From: Oopsacas minuta
Lineage: Eukaryota; Porifera; Hexactinellida; Lyssacinosida; Leucopsacidae
Reading direction: 5' to 3'
DNA length: 64,000 nt
NCBI GenBank assembly: GCA_024704765.1
Contig: JAKMXF010000033.1
Location: forward strand, 868,001 to 932,000
Made by a program: the position numbers and the translations under genes
The notes under the pieces: model-generated
The model's input: the letters and a program-made list of their open reading frames with translations, nothing else
Database searches by the model: none
What the model was told of the DNA's origin: nothing
Part shown: positions 13,610 to 23,297 of the stretch, piece after piece
Layout of the letters: the number at the start of each line of letters is the position of its first letter
Numbering within the stretch: position 1 is the stretch's first letter

Positions 13610-16600
13610 TCACTGCTGAGTGACTACAGTAATTGTATAGAAAATATCCAAGAGTGTCTCAGGAGGATAAGACATCTTGGTAAGAACAGTTAAACAGAAT
13701 TTGTCTACTCGTCCGTGCATGAAATTAACTTTCTGATACTCTTCTCCATCTCCAGGTCTAACAAGAGATAAATACTTCTCTCCTACCATTATGTCCCGGG
13801 AGAGGATAGAGGCTAAGAGACCCGGTTGCACCTGATCAAGCATCACCCCTACTTGATACCACATGTCTACATCACGCATATCTATAACGAACATTTTACC
13901 AAAACGGAGAGCACCTAAAAGGGCTAGTCGTACTGTCTCTGGCTCTGTGTGTTTAGAAATGAACATGTCTGTGTAGTTCGTGTCTCTGTACTTTAGGAAG
14001 ATAGAGACTTGACCTGATGGATCTATGATCATAGGCCATTTACCACTTTCTTTGATTTTGTTCCCAATATCTCTCATCAACACTTCTTCTAACTCTTTGA
14101 TGTTAGCTTTAACTCCAAATCCACCCTCCCCTATAGAACTATAATTTAAAGAAGAGCAAGTAAATAAAAGTGTTCGAGATAAGACGTGCCCTCTCGAGAA
14201 ACAAAGATTATTACATAATACGTACTAACCGAAGTACGTCTTATCCGAATATTCTTCCTATACAATGAATACAAGCTTTGATAATCAGTTGTTGTTGTTG
14301 AGTAAAAAATACATACTAACCGAAAGTACATCTTGAGCCCAGTACGTACTAACCGAGATCTATTGTATTTTCTAAAACAAGCCGCTTCGCTTGCTCGCGC
14401 TGTGCGGCTTGCGAACACTGTGTTCGCAATTAACTCGGCACTTTGTGCCTCGATATTTTCATTAGAATTATTATTTACACATGATTACATTGAAATTTGG
14501 AATCAGCGTACTCGATTACACCTGTATAAACATAGAAACCAAGTTTATAAGACTATTTAGAATGTCTTTACTTTTAAATAACAACAAATATTCACAATAA
14601 GTTGTTGACAATTTCATATTAGGAATCAGTGTACTACACTGATTCCTAATATGAAGTTTCGTTCAACTCTGTGTTACTTTCTTGGTATACACGATAAGTA
14701 CATAGTTAGGCGACATCTCAGTATTGAGAAATTCTTTCCTTGACAACAGATAGACAGACAAAATGGAAATTTAATAATATAGATTGAATGAAAAATGTCA
14801 AGCCGAGAGACTAGTAGTTCAGCTCAAGGCATGCCCCCCTGACCCCGTATAGATACCGCAATGCACACCCTGACTGATTTTGGGATAATGGATCGGAGAA
14901 ATATTACAGGATATTCCACATTAACTGATTACGGCAGGATATATACTTTTGTAATGAGACGGAACACTAAGATTCTACCACTTCTTTTAACCAATTCCCG
15001 CACCGAAAGGAGATTTTAGCACCTTTTTGACCTAATAAAATCACACATTTTCCCGGCAGTATTCGGTTAATAAATAGTATTGATTAAACAGATCGTACAG
15101 TCAGAAACTAAATCTGAATCACAAACTCAACATAGTATAAATCATACAACTTCGAACATATGTTTAAAGGTATTTGAATACGAAACTACACAAAAAAAAA
15201 CAATTATCCGAACATTGGGAACGTGAAAATTTTAGATTTTAGCAAGAAAATTCCCAGACCCACTATATATTGTATTATTTATATTTGTATAGCATAGCTT
15301 TGTACAAGATTACCTGCGACATCTTGCACACTCTTCTCCCTAAGCTCTAGTCTAGCTGCCTGTAGTTTGTGTAGAGTTTGTTCTGCATGTAGCTTAGCTA
15401 TCTCTAGATTACCTTCTGCATCTTGTATAGCCGGTATTGTTAAGTCAGTTCTCTGATGGCCTTCTGTCACAAGTGTGTCATGCTCATTTATTCTCTTCTC
15501 AAGTTCTTGGTGAGCTTTAGAGAGCTCTAGCTGTTTAGCATTATACTCCTGCTCTAGTTCTTCTATGCCTAGACATATAATATTATACAGCAAAATCAGA
15601 AATGTAAGTAAAAAATTCTATAGTATTGTTTTAATATTTCACTAATCCCAAAGTATTATTTTGCAATCGGAACAGTGGTGTTCGGATTAGCGAGGGTATA
15701 CTGTAATCATTTGATAAATTGTACATACAAATTCGAAAATATTCAAATTTGAGTCGCCACACTCCATCATACCTAACTAACCGTTCAACGAAATTTCTAG
15801 CATCATATTGAGTTATATTATAGAAGGTGTGAAAATATGATTAATCATATGATAAACTTGTGAATTTGTAACTTTCAGACTCTGAAAATCTCAAATCTGA
15901 CTCTAAACACCTAATTACCCCTGACATGTTGAAATCTAATCTCTAGCTTGCTTTGTATTTTGCATAGAATGATGATTAATCACCAAAAAGCTGTGAAAAT
16001 TTCACTAAAAATATTCATACCCGAGGTGCTAATCTCCTACCCAACTTATTTTCATGAAAATTGTATATCAATTTTCATGGAAATAAGACTGCTAGATTTC
16101 GCACGGCCGCGCGGACATAGGGTCGGGCGTCCACATCGTCCATACCATTAGGGGAAGTCCCTATAGGAGTTGCACTAAAAAAATAAGATACGAACATTGT
16201 ATAACCAAATCCTTCTCTTCCTGTTTGCGAGCAGCATCTAAAGCTATCTGTTTCTCTCTCCGCTCAGATAGAGTAACGAGAAGTTTTTCTGTCTCCTCCA
16301 TGTCCCATTCTGATATCATCTGTTCTATGTCCATATTAGACGCTATGTGTTGCGGTAGAGCTCCATCTTCTGCATACACACGAGGGTCAGCTCCCTGACT
16401 CAGCAAATACTCACACACGGCTTTGTGTCCAGCGAAAGCAGCTCTACACAAATATAGAGGATATGTACAAATAAATAATTAGAGTAGTGTGTATGTTCGC
16501 TATTGTAGACACATCCTCGTAAATTATAATGCCTAGCTATCTTACTGAAAATTTTTACACAGAGCAATTACAGTCAACATCCTTAAACTCGAATACCCGT

Positions 16601-19600
16601 TAACTCAAACATGCCTTATCTCAAACGAATTTTCATTTCCCTTGAGGGTTAGAGTTACAGGATTTGGCTGTATAGTAGTATATTAATTAACAATATAATT
16701 TTTAATAATATTTGTATATTGCATTTTTGAAAAGATCACAATAACCTGAATAGGTCAAGGCAGTACAAATTCCAGCTCATAATCATTTCAAAAGTGTCGC
16801 ACTGGAAATTGGACCTTAAATGGAGGCCATCCGTTAACTATACGCAAAATATTCAGCGAATCCATTATTATGTGATGCGAGATTCCAATACTTCAGCTGT
16901 CTATATGTACTATAAATGGGGAACCTCTATAAGTGGGGCAATTTTGGTTGACTTTCGTTATTTCCATAGAAACCAACCTCCATAACCAGGGAATGGAGAT
17001 ACATAAAGATTAACAATACCTCCAACGTTAAAATTTTACTAGTGTCCACTTTGTATTATAATGATAGGGGAAGATGATCTGCGTATATACAGGGTGTCCC
17101 ATAATTATTGCCCTATCAGCATTTAGTTTCATTTCATCAATATTTCTAAAATATCGTACAATTGTCTAGTTTTCTTTCATAAATTTATTGACCAACCTTA
17201 TTTAGTTAGTTAACTTGATATGATGACTTCCCTTGTGTACTAGTCAAAGTAGCATATTTAATTAATGATATTTGAATGTTATGGTTATTTACACAATAGG
17301 GCAATAATTATGGGACACCCGTATAATATAGGGAATAACATATTCTTCAGTTGACGATATAGGAAGAGTTAACTATTACATTTGGGTAATCGAGTAGCTG
17401 ATTCCGATTTTCACACTATTGATTTAATCATGTAAATATATTATTGTTTTTATGAATATAAAGCAAACAAATTAAAAAATAAGGTAGAATCATACCTTCA
17501 CGACTATACTGGGGTAATCGAGTATGCTGAGTCCAAATATGATATTATAAACAACATCTATATTATTGAATCTCAATTGTTGTTTGCCCGTTAATATGTA
17601 AATATATTGTTGTTTTCATGAATGCCCTTGATCTAAACGGCTACCCAGTGGTAATAAGTACCCTGAATCTGAATTTCGCATTTTCAAGGTTCTCATATGT
17701 AAAATTTAAATTTATTATTGATTTTAAGAATTTAAAGTAAGCAAATTAGCTAAACCTCAAAATTTACGTAGATACTTGCTCTTAACGGCTACAAAGGGGG
17801 TTGATCTTACAAAATAATTCAATAATTAATATGCCATATACATATATTTGTGAATTACATTGTTCTAAATATATTTATATTATAATACTCAAAGGGGCCA
17901 TTAATTTGGAAAATAATGAATACCTCGAGGCGCAATGCGCCGAGTTCATCGCAAAGCGACGAGCCTTTGCCTCGCATAAAATAAATTCCTTTCAAATATG
18001 TAGTTACATTGTCAGCTAAGTAAATGAAACACATGTTGAGAATTGAATACAACAATGCATATGCAATGCTCAGCATGTATGTGGTAATAGTCGTTAGTTA
18101 ACAATTGAACATTCTCAAAATAATGTTAATTATTCAGGCATTTACATGTTATAACACATGATGTTGTCATAATAGAACAAAGCAGCTAAATTGAAACAAT
18201 ATTTATTCTAACCAAAATGCTGAGCTGGAGAGGATGTGGTGTTGTTTTCATGTAGCTTTATGGAAATTGAGGTTATGTGGGCTTAAATTTTAATGATTTC
18301 GCCACTTCTAATTCATTAAAATGAATAATTAACATTTGTAGTCTAATTGATTTAGAACAAACCACTTTAACCATTCAGGTTTATAGTATTCAGAATAGCA
18401 TATACGCGTGTAACACACCATATTACGCAGGTTATATGTACAGTCAGGGGACAAAAGTATTCGACCACACAAATATATTGTCATAAATTGTATACTCTTT
18501 CCCGCTCCTATATATTGTGTAGTCTATATTCGTAGCTGCAATCTAGTAATTTGTATAGAATAACATGTTTTTCAAGAATTTCAAAAAAATATTTTCGATT
18601 TACACTTTTTGAAGGTGTTAATTATTCATAATCATTAGATAATTATTGATAATCAAAATATGTGGTAATTCAAAACCTATTAAGAATCTATAATTTCTGA
18701 CTTGATATTTGAATTCTACGTAGGTGAGTTACCCCAGATTGAAATTTCCAATCGGATTGAACAATTTTTACCAAAGTTATAAAAGAATTTCAATTTGTCC
18801 CACTTGTGCCACTTTTTGAAAAAAGTGGCACAGGTGGCAGGAAAAAGCGCCACTACAAGGAAATCAACTAGCGTTAGGAGGAATAAGTCGAAGTAATATT
18901 TTCGAATGATATGACTATGCTAACCCTTGAATTCCAAAATAACCTCTTGGTAGCGGCCACTTGTGCCACCTTGGGCAAAAGGTGGCATAAATGGCACAAA
19001 ATCGAAATTCATCTATAACTCTGGTAAAAATTGTTCAATCTGGGGTAACTCGCCTACGTAGAATTCAAATATCAAGTCAGAAATTATAGATTCTTAATAC
19101 GTTTTGAATTACCACATATTTTGATTATCAATAATTATCTAATGATTATGAATAATTAACACCTTCAAAAAATGTAAATCGAAAATATTTTTTTGAAATT
19201 CTTGAAAAACATATGTTATTCTATACAAATTACTAGATAGCAGCTACGAATATAGACTACACAATATATAGGAGCGGAAAGAGTATACAATTTATGACAA
19301 TATATTTGTGTGGTCGAATACTTTTGTCCCCTGACTGTATATCTACAGAGCAATATTGTTGGATAATTATACTGATTTTAGTTCACTTGTTAACTTGGCT
19401 GGATACATAACATCCTACAAATATTAGTCTGCATTATGCAGCCACCAGCATGTAATAAGTTATATTATTGAGCTGGCATATACAGTCAACATCCGGTAAC
19501 TCGAACGCCCGTTTCGCTAGGCTTGAAGATGATTTAGAGTTAGAATAATATTCAATCAAGTTGTTGGTCTTTTAAAAAGTATTTACGTACAGGAGAGTGG

Positions 19601-21442
19601 CCCAATCCATACATAGAACCAGTCAAAATAAACATATAGCCTCGCCTTACCACTTTTGAAATGATGGCCCATAATTTAAACCAAAATCATAGGCACAATT
19701 ACGGTCATTTTGGGAAGGCACGTGCCCACTCTGGAATTTGAGTGCACACTCAGAATTGACTCTACAATAATACAAAAAGTATGGAGCGGGCAGACATTAA
19801 GTCAACATTCCCATTATGACTTACGAGGCTAGTTGCGGCAATGGATGAATGTATAATACAGTGTTACCTCGTTAATATGAACACCAACGGACATTCAAAA
19901 TGTGTTAGCCTTATCCAGAGTTCGCATCAATCGGAGTAATACCAATTGGATTTCCACTGTAGGGACCTGAATATATGAAAATATTTGTTCGTCTTATCCG
20001 GAAATTCTTATTAACCATGTCCTATACCAGTGGATTACAGAGAAAAATCAGGTTGAAAAACAGTTCTTGTTCACTTCAATCGTATTTGGAATAAACTCAG
20101 CTACTTTGATTATAAAACAGTTTTTTGTTGGTTTACTAATAACTATGGAGCTAGTATTGAAATATTGTGTGATTCCTGATAGCTCACACAATTCAGCTCA
20201 ATTGAAATATTAACTATGGTAGTATGTAATACAATAAACAATAATAAACAAATATAAATTTATTGTGTAATTATATTTTGTATTTAAATCAAGGTTGCAA
20301 CCAAATAGCTCAATATTCTGTATTCAGTCTCATTTTAGGCATTCCTCACTTCGTTGGAGTGGGTTTTGCCCTGGATTAGAGGCTACCTGTTTGGATGTTG
20401 TTCTAGGGTATTTGGGGCACCCTTCGTTTGATGTCTATATAACATTAAAATCCATATTTGACAATCATTGTAAGGATTTTTAATACCTCATAATTCTTAA
20501 TGTAATGAAAATACAACATAAATAGATGTATACGTACGTATATTAACTAGGGATAAAATACAAGTATTGACTGACCTGTACAGAGGAGTACGTCCAAACT
20601 GCCCTACCGAATTAGGATCACCTCCTAGCTCAATCAGCAGAGCTACAGCAGCAATAGATCCTCCTGCTGCAGCCTCAGAGAGAGGAGTGTTACCATTAGC
20701 ATCTGTACACTCTACTAATAAGTGTTCTACTCGTTGAAGGAGAAACGAGTCATTTGCTCCTCCCTCCGAGATATACTGTTCCTTCGACTCTTTCAAAATC
20801 TAGAATACAATACGTATTTTACATACGTACTACAAGTGTGAAAATTAAGTTATCCTAACATGTTCAATTTCATCAGTATCCCCTTCGAAAGCTGCATCTA
20901 GCATTCTCTTCTTCCTACGAGTAATTTCTTGCTTCCTTCTTCTCTCCCTCCCGTCTCTCTCAACCTGTCTCTCTATTTCCTCTCTCTCCATACGCACCAT
21001 ATGTAAGTACGCTTCATGCTGGAGCTTGTCCATCAGGTCATCATACTCCTGTTTGCGTTGTCTTAAAAGAAGCAGCCTTCTCCTAGAGGTGAGAATCAAA
21101 TAATAAAACTGATATTTCTAACGATTAAATATTTGTTATTCACCGGCTAAGGAATGCTCTTACAAATGTTTGTATTCGAATAGCCATTAAATCTTGCTTA
21201 GTTTGTTGTGGTTTCTTTGGTTGCTGCTTATCTACAATTGTTTTCTGGGAATTTTTGCCTGAGTTCTGGGCTGCAAGTCTAGATGCCCCTCCTCTTCCTG
21301 TTCCACGTAATGACGCAGGAGCAGTCCTCCTTACCACTCCCCTACTTGCTGTAGCAAGGGGAATTGTAGATTTAGGAACAGGCTTCCCTCTTGAGGAAAC
21401 TGGAGCTGGCCTGTTGCCAGGAACCCCTCTCTTAACTGGCAT
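13610..21442 (-). CDS. IQANK1: IQ-motif and ankyrin-repeat protein (IQANK1-like), six exons
   Basis: Exons in transcript order: 21144-21442, 20860-21082, 20576-20799, 16196-16443, 15314-15568, 13610-14130. All joins use GT/AG and keep frame, giving 1,770 nt and 589 residues. Exon 1 encodes a basic, low-complexity N-terminus and an IQ motif (AIRIQTFVRAFLSR), a calmodulin-binding helix. Exon 2 encodes a highly charged coiled coil. Exons 3 and 4 encode ankyrin repeats (GNTPLSEAAAGGS; GRTPLYRAAFAGHKAVCEYL across the junction). Exons 4 and 5 form a long coiled coil. Exon 6 carries a WPMIIDPSGQ segment resembling a portion of dynein heavy chain. This order matches IQANK1, whose function is poorly known. 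The exon 4 end was chosen because it is the GT that preserves phase. The large intron between exons 3 and 4 contains the 897-bp foldback. Confidence 0.85.
14370..14560 (-). repeat. dispersed repeat R1, structured end (reverse copy)
   Basis: On the minus strand this reads GAGGCACAAAGTGCCGAGTT, then GCGAACACAGTGTTCGC and a GCCGC...GCGGC stem, the same series of hairpins that ends the R1 copy at 29560-30027. It lies in the intron between IQANK1 exons 5 and 6. Confidence 0.65.
14613..14655. repeat. perfect 43-bp palindrome (21-bp arms, 1-nt centre)
   Basis: TTCATATTAGGAATCAGTGTA is followed by a single C and then its exact reverse complement. It is in an IQANK1 intron. Perfect arms with essentially no loop are unusual, because such sequences are unstable and tend to be edited. 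Confidence 0.9.
15826..16177 (+). repeat. dispersed repeat R2
   Basis: A roughly 350-bp unit with ATGATTAATCACCAAAAAG, TACCCGAGGTGCTAAT, a GTCGCAC/TTTCGCACGG block and a 3' end CCATACCATTAGGG...CCCTATAGGAG. It recurs at 57826-58134 and partially at about 42700-42800. No coding capacity or clear inverted ends. A SINE-like or Helitron-like non-autonomous element is possible. Its end lies only about 20 bp from IQANK1 exon 4. Confidence 0.65.
16571..16670. mobile_element. CAGT-ended MITE (100 bp)
   Basis: Left end CAGTCAACATCCTTAAACTC and reverse-read right end CAGCCAAATCCTGTAACTC, flanked by TA. Same family as 13450-13528. Confidence 0.7.
17089..17328. mobile_element. mariner-type MITE (about 240 bp)
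   Basis: GGGTGTCCCATAATTATTGC begins the left end and its reverse complement closes the right; 25 bp match perfectly. TA-rich flanks agree with a mariner target. The end motif resembles that of the mariner remnant at 1568-1585. It lies in the IQANK1 intron. Confidence 0.85.
17400..17985 (+). repeat. dispersed repeat R1, long copy
   Basis: Shares with the copies at 29560-30027, 31936-32405 and 53946-54525 a 5' end like TCTATATTATTRAATCTCAA, repeated internal modules (TTATTGTTGTTTTTATGAAT...GTAAACAAATTA...CTTGCTC..AACGGCTA) and a 3' end GAGGCGCAATGCGCCGAG followed by GTTCATCGC...GCGACGAGCC. The end folds into short hairpins. No protein is encoded. The architecture suggests a non-autonomous rolling-circle or SINE-like element, unproven. 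Confidence 0.7.
18441..19337. mobile_element. 897-bp foldback DNA transposon, near-complete palindrome
   Basis: Both ends read CAGTCAGGGGACAAAAGTAT inward and are bordered by TA. The arms of about 400 bp match almost base for base, including CATAATCATTAGATAATTAT and CTACGTAGAATTCAAATATC. The left arm has one extra block of about 18 bp near 18755. Only about 100 bp at the centre is unpaired, and that region holds further small hairpins built from GTGCCACTTTTT and GCCACCTTGGGC. No transposase. It sits in the intron between IQANK1 exons 3 and 4. The CAGT ends and TA sites suggest Tc1/mariner/pogo mobilisation. Confidence 0.92.
19483..19560. mobile_element. truncated CAGT-ended MITE
   Basis: CAGTCAACATCCGGTAACTC preceded by TA matches the left end of the 13450 and 16571 elements. 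No matching right end is seen. Confidence 0.5.
19859..20022. mobile_element. degraded CAGT-ended MITE
   Basis: CAGTGTTACCTCGTTAATATG with a preceding TA, and interior TTATCCGGAAATTCTTATTAA, match the element at 8633-8784. The right terminus has decayed. Confidence 0.6.
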
Positions 21443-23190
21443 CTAATCTAGACTTCTAATATATAATATGCTTCAATCAATATCTTAGTTCTACTTATTG
21501 TAAATGTGTAATCGTATTGTTGCAGTAATTCACAGCGAAGTGATTGTTTCAAAACATAAATGTTGATCAAAAAACCTGAGTATCGAGTGTAAAGTGGATA
21601 TAATGAACCTAGGAGTAGGATACGGTTAAGTTTCAAAAAGCAAACAAATACCACAATCTAGTGAAATGATACGAGTGCGAAGTCAGCAGCGAATTCCAGC
21701 AGTGAAATATGAGCACAACTTAACGCTTAATATTTGTCAATTCCCAATCAATTCTCCTGAAATTTGTTCAGTATATATGTCTAGAAATTGCTATAACAGC
21801 ACTGTTAACCGTTGATCTTTTCTCTCAAATCCCATTGACGATTCCCCAATTCTTGTTGTAGCACGTTGCTAATAGCTCAAACTGCTATTTACAGCAGTTT
21901 CCAGTTGTTATCCGTAAATTATGTGCAGTTATCTGCTGTTATAGCAAATGTTCTTAGTACAGCACCCATCAAGAATCTAAAAGAATTACGTAATTACTGT
22001 TTCGTTAATTGCATCCTTGTTCGAACTCAATTATTTGATGTGTAAGTCTAGTTAGTCATCCCTTAAGTAGATTTTCCAAATGAACAAATGCTGATACGGT
22101 AAGCATCTCCGGTTTACTGTTAACATTCGTGCGTATAATATATAAGAGGTTATTCAACGGGCTTTTACTAATTGTATTTTTGGCTGTTCACGCGGTGCTG
22201 AGAAATCTAGCACTCTAAATGATATGAAGATTGGCAATTGGGCACATTTTGAGGTGTAGATTTGCGGCTAATGTGAATATTTCCACCTTTGAGGTAGTTA
22301 AATTTTAATCAATATAATTGGACTTTTGACATTATAGTATACTCCCATTCTATTGGTTGTTAAAGTGTGTCAGATGTAGATATGTATCATTATTCATTAT
22401 ATACATAGATATACATCTAGTTAACATATTTTCACACCTCTATGGCAAATGTGTGTAAAGTGGTTCAACTTAAATGAAGTCCAAATGTCTCAAGATAAAT
22501 CTAATCTCAGAGAAAAGGTGAAAATTTCAACCTATTATATTGGATTGGGATAAATTGAAGCTATGCTATAGACAAAGAAGAGGGCTTGGGGGATAAAAGG
22601 TTTTGATTTATCAGAATTCGAGGTTTAACCAGTGTGTATATACGTCATACGTGGGCAGATATTCAGTTGTTAATATTTAATGTACAAGTTACGTATGGTT
22701 TGTTTTCATACATAATATGCATCCTAAGTATTTGGGGACCTGGCCAGAGTTTTGTGGGAGCATGCTCTTTGACTGTTACTTGCCTCCCCCTCCCCATTCT
22801 ATCCTCTGATCTCTCTCATAACATCTGCAGTTAAACATAATTATTTATTAGTTTCAATTAACATATGTATACAAATTCATTCGATCCACATTCTCAATAG
22901 GCAATTAAATCGCTTAAATACATATGCGTGGTTATACCCAATAGAATACACACATAGTGGCTTATACATCAGTTTATCTATAATAGGTCAGCAGATATTA
23001 GATATGAAAGTATATACAAATGGCACATGGTATTTCAATAGAACTAGACCACAGCTGTGTAACTAGCCACATTGCGTAACTAATATGGTAACGATACATG
23101 ATGGACCTTTATAATTTATGAAACATTAACTCTACTCAGTATTGTGTGGTAAGATTGATACATTACTGGTAATACGTAAACTAGTATGCA
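21443..23190. other. divergent intergenic region between IQANK1 and filamin
   Basis: About 1.75 kb that must hold the promoters of both genes. No coding sequence is supported. A C-rich patch near 22780-22800 interrupts otherwise AT-rich DNA. Confidence 0.5.
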
Positions 23191-23259
23191 TTTTAATTAA
23201 CTATTATTATGCCGAGTTTTGTATAAAAGACAGCGACAGCCAATAATAGTTAATTAAAA
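23191..23259 (+). promoter_or_regulatory. filamin core promoter: TATA box inside a perfect inverted repeat
   Basis: TATAAAAG at 23222-23229 lies 76 bp upstream of the filamin ATG, an ordinary TATA-box setting. It is bracketed by a perfect 18-bp inverted repeat: TTTTAATTAACTATTATT at 23191-23208 and AATAATAGTTAATTAAAA at 23242-23259. The arms contain TTAATTAA and could bind a homeodomain-type or other dimeric factor, or fold into a stem presenting the TATA box in the loop. That role is inference. Confidence 0.75.
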
Positions 23260-23297
23260 AAAGTACAACTGGCAGAAAACAACAATAATCTTACAAG

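Noticed and set aside
17801-18076. Overlapping ORFs near 17.8-18.1 kb on both strands
   Set aside because: They lie in the R1 repeat and have no protein family signal.
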